NCBI RefSeq assembly: GCF_014905175.1
Contig: NW_025220585.1
Coordinates: forward strand, 1 to 64,000
Reading direction: 5' to 3'
Source: Aphidius gifuensis
Taxonomy: Eukaryota > Arthropoda > Insecta > Hymenoptera > Braconidae
Length of the DNA: 64,000 nucleotides
The position numbers were made by a program, and so were the translations under genes. Below, piece by piece: positions 1-10,391 of the stretch. How positions within the stretch are numbered: position 1 is the first letter of the stretch; each line of letters begins with the position of its first letter. Under the pieces are notes generated by a model. It made no database searches. It saw nothing but the letters and a program-made list of their open reading frames with translations, and was not told where the DNA came from.

Positions 1-646
1 TAAATCGACGCAACGCTCCTAAAAAACCTTCATTCGTTAGGTCACTAACCACCTCTAGGTGCACTGCCTTGACAGACATGCATACAAAACCACAGACATA
101 TATTTTTACTCTAGTAGTGTTACGGAATTTTTTCTCTTTAATAAAAAAAGGGCTACAATAATCGACACCCACATTTTTAAAGACATTTCTTGCGTTTACT
201 CTATCTTCGGGTAAGTCAGCCATTTTGAATTTTTCTGCTTCAGTGACAAAGCGAAAACAAGTCATGCATTTTCGTATGACTTGACGTACTTGATTTCTTC
301 CGTCAAGTACCCAGAAAAGTTGACGCATTGCATTCAGAGTGGTCTGTATTCCTGAATGAAGTTGCCGAAGATGGATGTCTTTTATAATTAAATCGGTAAA
401 ATAATTTTTTGACGGTAATAAAATAGGATGCTTTTGATTATAAGTAATATTAGCTCGTTTCAGACGACCTCCTACACGAAGTAGGCCCTTGTCATCAAGA
501 AAGGGACACATATTATTGAAACGTGATTTTTTATTTTGTATTTGAGAATTACAAATTTTAATTTCCGTCTCAAAATGCACGCCTTGAATGAAAATTAAAA
601 GATCGAGCTCTGCTTGAGCAACTTCTCGACTCGAGAGGAATAATTC
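1..646 (-). pseudogene. BEL/Pao integrase, N-terminal and core part (truncated by window edge)
   Basis: After the TAA that ends the upstream reverse transcriptase frame (647-649), the same frame stays open to base 1. It encodes an RNase H to integrase linker, then an HHCC zinc-binding segment (HPILLPS, an HLRQLHSG block, then CMTC) and the start of the integrase core, with VGVDYCSPF carrying the probable first catalytic Asp. Integrase joins retrotransposon cDNA to the host chromosome. Because frame and family order continue, the TAA looks like one nonsense mutation in an otherwise continuous pol gene. The C-terminal integrase lies outside the window. Confidence 0.8.
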
Positions 647-2155
647 TTACGGTAAGACAGGTGACTCATTGGTCGCCCTTAAACGACGCCATTTAAGGGC
701 CTGAATAAATCTTTTAACGTATGCATAAGTTCTCAATAATTTTTGATACGATGAACAATTCTTCATTAGAGTATTGATAATTGAAAAATGCGGTTCAGAA
801 ATCAAAAGACAGACGTTCTTTTTATACTCTAACTTGGTTTTGTCGAGAATTTCAATTGGCTCAGGCCATTGAGATTCGGCTTCTGGTAGCCACGAGATGC
901 CGAAGCTCCATTGTTTATTTTCGACTAAAGCTTTAGGCAGCTGACCTCTCGATAAGGCATCAGCTGGATTGTCTTCAGATTTGACATGTCGCCAACAAGC
1001 TTTTCCAGAAAGCTCTTGAATATTTGCTACTCGGTTGGCAACGTATATATTCAATAAATTAGGAGGAGTCTTCAACCAGTGTAAAACAGTGGTGGAGTCG
1101 CACCAGAAGATTATTTTTGAAGGCACAAATTTAAATGAGCTGGAAGCTTCATTATACAATTGAGCCAATACCTGAGCTCCACAAAGCTCGAGACGAGGTA
1201 TTGTTATTATTAATTTTAAGGGGGCTACTCTGGATTTAGCACAAAGTAGCCGACAATGCACTGACTGGTCTGGTAACGTGGCTCTCAAAAAAAGACACGC
1301 GCCGTAACCAATGTTACTGGCGTCACAAAAACCATGGACCTGAACGTCACAACATATGTCAGTCAAAATATGACGATCAAAGGAAATATTATTTAAATAA
1401 TTCAATTCCTTGACAAAAGTCTGCCATAGTGTATATAGATGAATAGGGACTGATTCATCCCACTCAACCTTGGCCTGCCAGATGTCTTGCATAATCTTTT
1501 TTGCGTGCAAGACAACTGGTCCAACTAGGCCTAGTGGATCAAATATTTTGGCAATTTCTGATAAAATATTTCTTTTAGTAACCTTTTCCGGTATCTGAAT
1601 GGAATTGACTGAGTATCGAATCACATCAGGTTTAGTTTCCCATGCGATTCCAAGGGTTTTTAATGTACAGTCTTTATCAAGTGAAAAATTGGAATTAATA
1701 TTAACATTTGACAAATCTGACACAATTTTTGAGTCATTGGAGGCCCATTGACGAATATTAAATTGACCACATTTCAATAAACTGATTATTTCATCTCGGA
1801 GCTGACGCGTTTCTTCGAGCGTACTAGCACCAGTTAAAAGATCGTCCACATATAAATCATTTTTTAAAATATGAGCAGCCCGTGGAAAACGGTCTGACTC
1901 GTCATTCGCTAATTGATGAATGACACGAATGGCAAGGAAAGGAGAAGACGTCACTCCGAAAGTGACTGTATTTAATTCGAAAATTTTTATTTGATCATCT
2001 ACGCGCCAAAGTATTCTTTGGTACGCGCGGTCATATTTATGCAATGAAATTTGGCGATACATTTTCTCAATGTCAGCAGTAATGACGTATCTGTGAGAAC
2101 AAAATTTGAGCAGCTGATTGAAAATCGTGTCTTGAATGGTCGGGCCAGCCATCAA
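647..2155 (-). CDS. BEL/Pao reverse transcriptase, RNase H and connection domain
   Basis: This 502-residue open frame is the central pol region of a BEL/Pao element. The first reverse transcriptase Asp is at about residue 28 (ITADIEKMYRQ) and the catalytic YVDD box at residues 102-105. RNase H follows, with the expected acidic positions in GFCDASNIGYGA, PRLELCG, FWCDSTTVLHWL and NPADALSRG. The annotated Met is internal: homologous sequence continues upstream to about 2400 but is broken by a short AT-rich insertion near 2165-2210. A TAA separates it from integrase. All visible catalytic residues remain, so this is a recently active copy by retrotransposon standards, although the whole element is broken. 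Confidence 0.9.
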   Translation of the reverse strand: MMAGPTIQDTIFNQLLKFCSHRYVITADIEKMYRQISLHKYDRAYQRILWRVDDQIKIFELNTVTFGVTSSPFLAIRVIHQLANDESDRFPRAAHILKNDLYVDDLLTGASTLEETRQLRDEIISLLKCGQFNIRQWASNDSKIVSDLSNVNINSNFSLDKDCTLKTLGIAWETKPDVIRYSVNSIQIPEKVTKRNILSEIAKIFDPLGLVGPVVLHAKKIMQDIWQAKVEWDESVPIHLYTLWQTFVKELNYLNNISFDRHILTDICCDVQVHGFCDASNIGYGACLFLRATLPDQSVHCRLLCAKSRVAPLKLIITIPRLELCGAQVLAQLYNEASSSFKFVPSKIIFWCDSTTVLHWLKTPPNLLNIYVANRVANIQELSGKACWRHVKSEDNPADALSRGQLPKALVENKQWSFGISWLPEAESQWPEPIEILDKTKLEYKKNVCLLISEPHFSIINTLMKNCSSYQKLLRTYAYVKRFIQALKWRRLRATNESPVLP

Positions 2156-2159
2156 TATG

Positions 2160-2400
2160 TCATTTAATGTTTTATTATTGTATTATTATTGTATTAATAT
2201 TTTATTATACTAACCTTGGTGGTCGAGCTTGATGCCTTAATGACCGCATGATGTGGTAAAAAATAATTATGATCAGAGTCATCTGAGACAGGTGACATAT
2301 GACCGAGATCAATATACTCCTGCATGACCTTATAATATTCGAATTTTAATTCTTTGTTGGATCGAAATTTATTTTCTAGGGTAAGCGCCTATAGGCAGCT
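2160..2400 (-). pseudogene. BEL/Pao reverse transcriptase N-terminal segment, broken
   Basis: Minus-strand translation gives the lead-in to Pao reverse transcriptase: a YKVMQEYIDLGHMSPV block, then LPHHAVIKASSSTTKV. This should run directly into LNDILMAGP at the start of the main frame. An AT-rich insertion of about 40 bases (2165-2210, rich in ATT/AAT) carries stop codons and separates the two. At its upstream edge, near 2400, a frameshift also separates it from the protease frame. The homology is seen directly in translation; the insertion is inferred from family colinearity. Confidence 0.7.
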
Positions 2401-3041
2401 GACCTAATCGCCAAGAGTGTGATCACCCTTGATAAATGGTATCCGATATATCTACCACTAGGGTCCCGTGAAATATTATTAATAAAATGGTTCTCGCATA
2501 ACATATCTTGTTCAGCCTTCGGTTTTTCAAAACTGATTTCTTCTAACCTCCAAAAGTCGGTTAATTGCTTCTCAAGCCGAGTTAGCTGACAAGATAGGGA
2601 CACAGGTTGATCTGTAGTCCTCGAGGTCCCCGCCACAATCCAACCTAATAAAGTTTTTTGTACACAAATTTGATAATTTTCAGTTGATAATTTATGTTGA
2701 CCGACCGACATTAAAGATAGAGTCGGCTCGGCTCCTATCAACATATCTATTGGCTGTGGCATATTGGCTGTGGCTTTAGGATCTGCTAATCTTATATTTT
2801 TTGGTATTTTTAAATTTGTGTCATGAAAAAGTTCGGGGGGTGACATACTTACAATTTCTGGTATGGAGAAAAATGTAAGAGTTTGATGAAAGTCACTAGA
2901 GTGCGCATAAATTGTCAACTCTAACGTACCTTGTGTCATGGTTGTCATTGAATTTAGACCGTTGATAGGGATAGAGCATTTTTTTATCGGTAAATTCAAA
3001 CGAGAGGCTAGCTTATGAGTAATAAAATTAGCGGTCGAGCA
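2376..3041 (-). pseudogene. BEL/Pao aspartic protease, C-terminal part
   Basis: The frame from about 3041 down encodes the post-active-site part of a Pao-type aspartic protease: STANFITHKLASRLNLP, IPINGLNSM, a DMLIGAEPTL flap-like block and the TLLGWIVAG signature. The protease matures Gag-Pol. The N-terminal active-site strand is on the far side of a small inserted element (3042-3204), so the gene is split inside the catalytic motif. The extra N-terminal residues of the open frame up to 3143 come from that insertion and are not protease. A frameshift near 2420 separates the end from reverse transcriptase. Confidence 0.8.
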
Positions 3042-3204
3042 GCACCCGTATTCAGAGGATGTTCTCATTAGGGCGTTTTTTTTCCGATGGTAGCGTTTGT
3101 GAAGCCTTTCTATATGAAATCTATATAAAAAAAATTTTGTCAAGCGCCATCAGCGGAAAAAAAAAGCCCTAATGAGAACAATTTTGCCCCGTGAATACGG
3201 GTGC
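3042..3204. mobile_element. 163-base inverted-terminus MITE inside the BEL protease
   Basis: The ends are inverted copies beginning GCACCCGTATTCA, and the two arms (about 3042-3100 and 3146-3204) match over some 55 bases with small differences. It has no coding capacity. On the minus strand the flanks read as protease: LLDTC before it and STANFITHKL after it, which join in the order expected for a Pao active site. A target-site duplication of about five bases (CCTGC/GCTGC) is possible but imperfect. The terminus resembles that of the 687-base element at 36952-37638 (GCACCCGAATTCA), suggesting related families. Confidence 0.75.
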
Positions 3205-3290
3205 AGGTGTCTAGAAGAGTTCGACAAAAGATGAATTTTTGTGAACTGCCCTTGGCTCTCACTACAGCACTAGTCAGCAGAGGAACAGCT
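3205..3290 (-). pseudogene. BEL/Pao aspartic protease, N-terminal active-site strand
   Basis: Reading down from about 3285, the minus strand encodes a TSAVVRAKGSSQ strand followed by CRTLLDTC. This matches the start of Pao-type proteases, where LLD plus Gly/Ser carries the catalytic Asp. It stops exactly at the MITE end (3204) and resumes at 3041. Upstream, a tRNA-like repeat with poly-T separates it from the zinc-knuckle region. Confidence 0.7.
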
Positions 3291-3307
3291 TTTTTTTTTT
3301 TTTTTTT

Positions 3308-3490
3308 TTCAAAAAAATGAATTGACGCATAGAAGGACGTCGGAGTTAACTTGATGAAACTTAGAAAAAATAAGAAGCCCTGTGGTCTAGTGGTCAAGGC
3401 GTTTGCCCGGAAAGCAAAAGACCCGGGTTCGATTCCCGGCGGGGGAACTTCGTTATTTTTTCTAAGTTTCTGGTTTTTTTTTTTTTTTTT
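3308..3490 (+). repeat. tRNA-like dispersed repeat, copy 1
   Basis: A second copy lies at 55395-55575 on the other strand and matches over the whole unit: a 5' segment starting AAAAAATGAATTGACGCAT, an inverted-repeat arm, a tRNA-like body, the second arm, and a T-run. Both copies end in poly-T, as expected for a Pol III terminator, rather than poly-A. The tRNA-like core is flanked by complementary arms at 3356-3377 and 3448-3470, which would enclose it in a long hairpin. It is inserted in the BEL element between zinc knuckle and protease. Confidence 0.8.
3377..3447 (+). ncRNA. tRNA-like body with Pol III A and B boxes
   Basis: The A box is TGGTCTAGTGG (3383-3393) and the B box GGTTCGATTCC (3426-3436), both good matches to internal Pol III promoters. 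The T arm pairs perfectly. The anticodon arm has a 5-bp stem (TTTGC/GCAAA) around a 7-base loop CCGGAAA. The loop position normally U33 is C, and only about five acceptor pairs form, so a functional tRNA is unlikely. The anticodon position would read GGA. The D arm resembles tRNA-Glu-like sequences. It is better called a tRNA-derived repeat. Confidence 0.6.
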
Positions 3491-3575
3491 AAAATTTGAA
3501 AAAAATTTTATCAGCTGGCTTTAGTGATCGCGTCATTAGACATGTGCCCTGCTCGTTAGGAATTTCTCCGGCTAG

Positions 3576-4067
3576 TCACTCTTTCTTTTTCTCTGTATTT
3601 TTGGACTTAGTCTCTCTCTTTGAAGAGACTGGGATATCTTCATGCAAATGGATGTTATGTTTTTTGTTACATAACCTGCAATTTTTTAGATAGCATTCAT
3701 CTCTGTGATAGCGAAGACAAACTTCACATAGATTAGCTTTTTTTACGATCTCACGTCTTTCCGGCACAGATAATTTTTTAAAATTTTCGCACGTGTATAG
3801 AGGGTGTTGCCGGTCGTTACAAATGACGCAATTATTGGACGTGCTGATTGCAAATGTCGATTGAGTATTAGTGTTATTTGGTTTATTTGTTGGTTTATTA
3901 TTAAAACGCCTCTTCTTAGACGGAGGCTGAACTTTTTACTTGATTCGGTAATATCGGATTCTTTTCTCTTGAATTGCGCTAAACAGATTGCTTCGTTAGT
4001 CAAAAAATCACAGAGAGAATCCAGAGTGGGAAATGTGTCTCGTTCGAGTGTGTTGACCCACTTTTGA
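3576..4067 (-). pseudogene. BEL/Pao Gag C-terminal part with CCHC zinc knuckle (frameshifted)
   Basis: Two overlapping minus frames together carry the end of Gag: the frame ending about 4067-3870 has TLDSLCDFLTNEAICL, and the next has CVICNDRQHPLYTC, a CX2CX4HX4C nucleic-acid-binding knuckle, followed by a second Cys/His-rich segment (CEVCLRYH, then CRLCNKKHNIHLH). The order is that of BEL/Pao Gag. At least two frameshifts occur (near 4000 and 3800), and the usual block between the DUF1759 domain and this part is shortened, suggesting an internal deletion. Confidence 0.75.
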
Positions 4068-4644
4068 CCAGTGGATCTATGCGCGAGATAATTATTCTTT
4101 TGATTTCATAAGCCCGTTCTAAAGTCGCCCAAGCCTTTTCGAAACTTGATTCGGCAATTTGTAATCTTTTTGCCTCACCAATTATGGCATCATCAAGAAG
4201 ACGGAATTTATCGATTTCGTCTATTTCTGTATGTGTTCTAATTATAGCTTGAAAGGCATTTTTAAATGACAACCAATTCTCAAATTCTCCATTGAACTTT
4301 GGGATCTGAGTTTGTGGTAATTTGATTTTGCTCTTCTTTTGAATGTTTTCTGGAGGAACGGAAGTTGCTTCGATTGATTGCGAGATTAATTCTACCTTAG
4401 TTGCTAACGTAAAGTATCGTTCAAGTATTATGTCATATTCGACTTGATGGTTTTCGTTATCCGGCTCCACGAGCGTTGCCTCATCGTGGAGTATTTCGTA
4501 TTCTTTGTATAATTCGGTAATTCGATTCATGCGTAATCGAATGTTTGTCTCTTCGATAGACTCGGTGTCCATTAAATTCCGGAGGGTCGTCATCTGAGTT
4601 TTCAAAGTTGCCCTTTTTTGGGCGATGTTCCTTATATTCACCAT
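4000..4644 (-). CDS. BEL/Pao Gag N-terminal part (DUF1759-like)
   Basis: This 214-residue frame begins at a Met and has the charged helical start, the LPQTQIPKFNGEFENW core and the WLSFKNAFQAIIRTH segment typical of the DUF1759 Gag domain of BEL/Pao elements. Gag assembles the particle in which reverse transcription occurs. The last 30 or so residues (after AYEIKRI) are out of frame relative to the family. The start is supported by position just downstream of the long leader and by the lack of upstream coding similarity. Confidence 0.85.
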   Translation of the reverse strand: MVNIRNIAQKRATLKTQMTTLRNLMDTESIEETNIRLRMNRITELYKEYEILHDEATLVEPDNENHQVEYDIILERYFTLATKVELISQSIEATSVPPENIQKKSKIKLPQTQIPKFNGEFENWLSFKNAFQAIIRTHTEIDEIDKFRLLDDAIIGEAKRLQIAESSFEKAWATLERAYEIKRIIISRIDPLVKSGSTHSNETHFPLWILSVIF

Positions 4645-4699
4645 ATTCGATTATTTTATTGACAATACGATAACGGACGTCAAAAACTAACGCACTCAA

Positions 4700-6169
4700 C
4701 TCGATACAATTTCAAATATATTTTATCAATTGCTCGATATTAAATTTGATCAATAAAATTTAAATTGTTTCCTGTATATAAAAAATTTTTTTTTTTTTTT
4801 TTTTATTAGAATTTATTACGATACTTTATTAATTGTGTTTCTTTAATTTTTCGTACAATCGTTAGACATTTAACTTACGTAAAAGGCAACTAAGTTTAAC
4901 TGTAAACGATTGATCAATTAATTTAGTTTTTAAAACGGATAGCAAAATTGTAATTCTATCGAAGAATTGAATGCGATGATGTTCCGAGCGCCAGTATCGA
5001 TCGTATCAATAATCGATTGCTCGATTATCGATTGATCACGGTTATTTGTCGATATTTTTTTGAATTCTTTAATAATTTATTTATTTTTTAATTCCTCGAT
5101 TATGTTCGATTTTCAATTACGTAATTGTTACTATTTAGTTATTTTAATTATTCGATTATTTAATTGTTCAATTGATCATTCACTTATTATTTATTAATTT
5201 TATAATTTGATTGATAATTCAATTATTTAATTGGATTATCTGACATTTAATTTTCCTAAATATTTAATTTTTTAAGCAATAATCGTTGACTTTAATTTTT
5301 TAATTTATTCGATTTTTACTAAACAAATGATCAACTGAGCACTTCGATAATTGTAATAATTTCAGGCTGTAATCATCAAATTGATTATAGCGGATATTTA
5401 AAAAACATCTCAAACGTATTAATTCAATTATTTAATAATTAATTGATTATTTGGGGTTATCGCAAATATATTCTAATCGATAAAAATTCGAAAGACTTGC
5501 CGTTTGTTGATCCTTGATTCGAGCTGGTAGAAATTGACCGTCTGCAGGTTTGCTGACCCAATGGATGGATCACGTTGTTGTTTATCTTTTTAATTATTTT
5601 TTTTTTTTTTTTTTTTTTTAGCACAAATATAATTACTGAAAATTATATTGTTCAATTATGATTTATGCAAAAATGTTTATGTGTGAATTTTATAATAATG
5701 TTTCACAGTTATATTTAACACAAATATAATTATTAAGTTATATTGATCACTTTTTATTTTTATATTTATTTTATCTAAATTGTTCTTTAGATTTATTGTT
5801 CATTATTTATAATAGTTGACAACAATTATCGTTCACTTGAGATTTGTGCGTAGTTGCGTCTATGCGCACGTATACATTGAGTGTATATGTGTCTATGCAC
5901 ACGTATATGTTGAGTTTATACGTGTCAGTGCATATATGCATGTATGTGTCTGTATATACGTATGTATAATTCAAGTTTTGATAATCGTTTGTGGCACTTG
6001 TCACTTGTCTTAATGTTTATAATGAATATATTATATATATTTTAATTGTTAGTTTAATATTATTTGCACAAAAATGAAATGCTGTCACTTTAAATTTAAT
6101 TAATTTATATTGTTTGAATATAATTATTCAAATTGTTTATAGTATAATAAATATATTTTGTATATATAT
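4700..6169. other. AT-rich non-coding leader of BEL/Pao 1
   Basis: No convincing gene. The stretch is very AT-rich with repeated TCGATTAT-like words (about 4990-5480), poly-T runs at about 4788 and 5598, and an alternating CGTATA/GTGTAT block at 5850-5990. Short open frames here on both strands are low-complexity shadows of that block. By position it is the leader between the BEL primer binding site and gag. Confidence 0.4.
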
Positions 6170-6676
6170 GGGGCATTCTGAGTCAAGTCAGCTGGTCATC
6201 TGCCTGACCCTCACGGATTTCGATGAAAATTTTTTTATATGTTCTTTTTGGCTTTTTATGAAGCCTGAACTATTTTGAAAATTTTGTGACGTATTTTAGC
6301 CGGTAAAGTAGAGTGTTTTAATGTTAATTCTCGTCTTTCATAAAAAAAGCCCCAATTTAAATGGATGAATTTTTTTTCATGAAACAAGGTATTCAATTCA
6401 CGTACATTGAAAAAAAAATTAGAGTGGGTCGAGACGTTTCTATATTTTTTTTTTTATTTTCAAAAAATTTAAAAAAAAAAAAAAAAAAAATTATTTTTTT
6501 AAATGCAAAAAAATAAAAAAAAATTAAAACATGTCTTGAGAAAATTCCATTTTCGGCATATTTCTAAAGTAAAAAGTCAAAAATTCCAATTTTTAACCAA
6601 ATTTTGATGAAAAAAATATTGTCAAGTAATCAATCAAACAAATATCGAAAATATTATTATATATCTTCAATTCAAC
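6170..6676. repeat. Left terminal inverted repeat of the 4.7 kb transposon
   Basis: The arm starts GGGGCATTCTGAGTCAAG and contains a long A/T homopolymer segment around 6445-6510. It ends near CAATTCAACAAT at about 6676, matching CCATTGTTGAATT in the right arm. Similarity to the right arm is high throughout, with small length differences in the homopolymers. Confidence 0.88.
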
Positions 6677-6877
6677 AATACTTATAAATTAAGTCAAAAT
6701 ATTTTTAATTAGTAATACATTTTTTCAAGAAAATACAAAAAAAAATTATGTAAGAATACGGAATTTTTTAAAAGATGTTGCAGAAGAATAGTCTTTTGTA
6801 ATCATCTCACCATTTTTACAAGGAATCAAGCAGTGAACTTTTTGCAAATTTTTTATTTTTTGAACCTTTGTAAAAGA

Positions 6878-9432
6878 TTATTCGATGGCAATTTTTTCGA
6901 GTTCATAAGTTTCTGCTGACGAATACTTTACAGCGATGTTCGGTAGTCTGTTAGCTTCATTTGCCCAGTCGTAGAGATCTTTTGGTGTAGTTATCTGCTT
7001 ATCAGTTGGTCGTTGTAGGCTTGCTCTTGCAGCTTCTCTTTTGAGAGTACCGCCAACTCCATCACAAGGCCCTTTACCATGTGCCGTTGCAAAAAAATGC
7101 CACTCTGCTTCGATTCCGTAGTTTTTTTTATGATGACATAAAGTAACTACATTTTTATAATTCTTGAATTGTTGTGGTGCTCCATCGGAAAAATAATGTA
7201 TTTTTTTTATTCTACTATTAAGTGATTTGATATAATCGATCGTTATTCTTGTGTATATGTGAACCGCAATTGCATCGTGATGACTGTTATCTGACACAAT
7301 TGCTAAACTTTTGTGATAATCCTTAAAGTATATAACTACCGTATAAACAGTAGCTTGGTTATTGTTCCAATGGAATCCAGGTGCAGCATCTTGAATAATA
7401 AAAGCGTAATTTTCTGCGAAATCACAAATAACAATTGCTTCATCGTCATTGATTGATTCCTTCAATGTTTTCAAGAAGTTTCCTTGACATCTGGCAATAA
7501 ATGCATGTCTTAGAAGGTTTTCAGTTTTTTCACAAAAGTCACGAATAAAATCAAAAGAATCTTGCATAACAGTTTCAAGAGTAGTTCGTGGCTTTGCTAC
7601 CCATTGTTTATATGATATCTGAAAAATTTCATTATCTTCAAGCAACTTATCTAAGTAATCATTCAGTACATCCATTTTAGGGCAGTTTAAGCAATTTCCG
7701 AGGTGACAAGCGTCCGTTGATTCAGAACAAATAACTGCATTAATGCAATCTTCATAAGATTCAATTTGCAAAGTGCTGTCTTTCGTCAGCTCTTTAAGAT
7801 TACAACCTAAAAGATGATAATAAATAACATATTATGAAATAAGTTATTTTGATTATGATAAATTTTTTAAATACTGGCAAGTATGCGTCATTTAGAACCA
7901 TAAATAAAAACCTGATCGTTAATTGTTATTTACCTAAAATCATGAGCTTGATATTCTGGTGTATTGAACAAACGCACACAGTGTGAGTACCGGAGGCTCC
8001 TGCCAAAATACAATATCTTGGTCTCATTGCTGCAAAAGTTGAGAATTCAATCTTAATAGTGGGATACTCAGCTTGGAAACTCCTGAATAATTCGTTCAAA
8101 TTTGATAGCACTAACTTTTTCTGGACATGAGTTCGTTTTCCACTTTCATCTCGAATTGATAAAAAATCTTTCTTTCCAGGCATCATTGAACTGTTTCTTT
8201 CATCATTATAAAAATCAAGTACAAGTCGTTTTGTACTTTCACTTATTTTTTTTCCTATGAAATATCACAAAACATTACTTATGAAAACAATAATAAAAAA
8301 AAAAAAAAAAATGTAAAATATTAAAAAAATTAATAGTAACCTTTTTTGGGCTCTGGAAGTGAAAGGAGACCTTTTTTTTCAACAAGTTGTTTTAAAACTG
8401 TAGCCATATGTTTTGTAGTTTCCATAATATTGGCAATTTTATCAACACTCCATTCATATGGAAATAGTGTTAAAATTTGTAGTTTGTGTGCTCGGTCTGT
8501 TTCAGCAGAATGAAATTTTTCTTTCAAACGAGTCACTAAATCTTGGAAATGACGAGCATTAGTCCTTTCCGAAGCATTATAATCAGTCTCAAGATGACAT
8601 GCTCCAAGTGACTTGAGAAAATTTGCGGATAGATTATCAGCTTTTTCTATTAGATAACTATCATACCTGGTTCTTTTTTTAGCAACTGGTGAGCAATCTA
8701 ACATTTCCAGAGCCTGATTTATGACTGGTAGCTTTGTATTCAAGCTAAGACTAGATGAGTCGCTGGATTGGGTCGATGTAAGCTCAGATAATCCACTTGT
8801 TTTGGTAGAAACAAATGAAACTGATTTTGTCTGACTTGAACCTGTGGAAAAAAAAATAAGTGGTGTGTTACGATTCAATGAATTTAAAAATTAGTTCAAT
8901 ATTAAAAAACAACATATTACAATGTTTGAATGTTAGTTATTTATTGAATGGACAGAGAAATTATAATTTATACAAGGCAAGAAAGTCTAACTATAATTAA
9001 GCTATCAACCTTATCTCAATTCTATAAATAAAATTATAACTTACTTTGACCAACATCTATAACGGAGTCTACTTTATTATAGTCGGTAGTGTCCATTGGA
9101 ATATCACGAACTGTTTGAGAGCTCGACTCACTACTACAGTCTAAAGTATCTGACGTTCCAGTTCCTTCATTTGTTTCTTCAATTATGTCAAAATTGCTCG
9201 TGGTATCACTTTCACTAGAATTACTGTCATTTTTTTCGTCGCCTGGTGGAATTTTTAATACAGGTTCAGTCGTAGTCATGGTTTTTCGACATGACGAACA
9301 GACGAGCAATTTGCCTTTGAGATTTCATTTGCTTCGGATATCCTCAGGAATGTGACGGAGACCAATACTTATTTTATGATTTTTTTTTTGATAAGGATTA
9401 AAACAACGATCATATCGAATAATGGTTGCCAT
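6878..9432 (-). pseudogene. Four-exon transposase-like gene, one in-frame stop
   Basis: Exons on the minus strand are 9432-9045, 8841-8341, 8254-7934 and 7806-6878. All three introns have GT...AG ends, all interrupt after the first base of a codon, and the joined frame is 2139 bases (712 residues plus stop). The start is the ATG at 9432. A TGA at 9327-9325 (codon 36) is the only internal stop. The N-terminus has a paired-Cys segment (RCFNPY, then CSSCRK); the middle has a Cys/His cluster (CVCSIHQ, CHLGNCLNCP); the last exon has acidic blocks VICDFAENY, HYFSDGAPQQFKN and GKGPCDGVGG, which look like an RNase H-fold nuclease core. It is the only gene between the transposon ends, so a transposase is the natural role. 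The acidic-residue assignment is inference, and I cannot name the superfamily. Confidence 0.8.
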
Positions 9433-10391
9433 TTTATGTTCAACTCACAAATAAATATAAATACAATTATAACTACGTAACTTTTATGAAATAAAAAGAA
9501 CACAGATAAAAACAAAAACCAAAAAATGTTTCACGATAGCGGCTACAAAACACAGTAAAAAAACCATACGTCCGACAGCCTCACAGACGACCTGTCACGA
9601 TCAATCATCTGTTTACAAGTCAATTTACAACGAGCGACTTTGTATACTGTCTAAAACCAGTGATGGGTAATTCAACGATTCTCGGGGTATCATACAATCA
9701 TACGTATGATACTACATTAAGTGTATGATAATTAAAAGTGCCCTCTTTTTTTTATAAAATGAAGTAAATGATTTATTGAACTCACTCACACTACTACACA
9801 CCACTGTACACAGCTGTCAAATTGTTTTGTTTATTACACAACATAATAAATGAATTCATCAAGGTGTATAAAAATTCTATTAGGATTGAAACATTATATG
9901 AGAAAATAACTTAACAGTTAATATTATGACTACTTGGCTAATGAATTTGTCTGAAATATACTGAAAAAAGAGGTCAACTTGGCTTGGTTTTCTTTATAGA
10001 AAAAAACAGGGAAAATATATTTGTGATATCTGTGAAAATTATCTGTGTGATTATAATCTTTTAATTACTGGCGATTCATGATGTTCCTTTGAACTTGTCG
10101 AAACCCCCATTCTCCACATATCATATGATGGTCTACTATCTCATTTTTTTATAATTATTTTTTTAAGATAATTTAAATAAAATATACACAATCATTAGTC
10201 GTTGGTTGTGACCAACAGATATTTATAAACTCGCGAAATTACATATTATGTTGACATTGGTTTAAGGCGCCAAATATGAACAATGGAGGATAAGTAAAAT
10301 AGCGTTAGTAAAATAGTTAAAAAGGTACAATGTAGAGGCGCTTCTAATGTATGATACAGTGTATGATACTGCTGTACCTATCCATTGTTGA

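Noticed and set aside
3140..3397. 85-codon minus frame as a separate gene
   Set aside because: A chimera of MITE, protease N-terminal strand and tRNA-like repeat; only the protease piece is meaningful.
3377..3447. A functional tRNA gene
   Set aside because: Acceptor stem pairs poorly, U33 is C, and the same unit recurs elsewhere with its flanks, so it is a dispersed repeat.
5500..5580. A primer binding site in GGGTCAGCAAACC-like sequence
   Set aside because: It lacks a TGG start next to a CA-ended LTR, and a better candidate exists at 11031-11043.
5807..6013. Paired 65-codon frames on both strands
   Set aside because: They arise from an alternating GTATA/TGTGC simple repeat and mirror one another.
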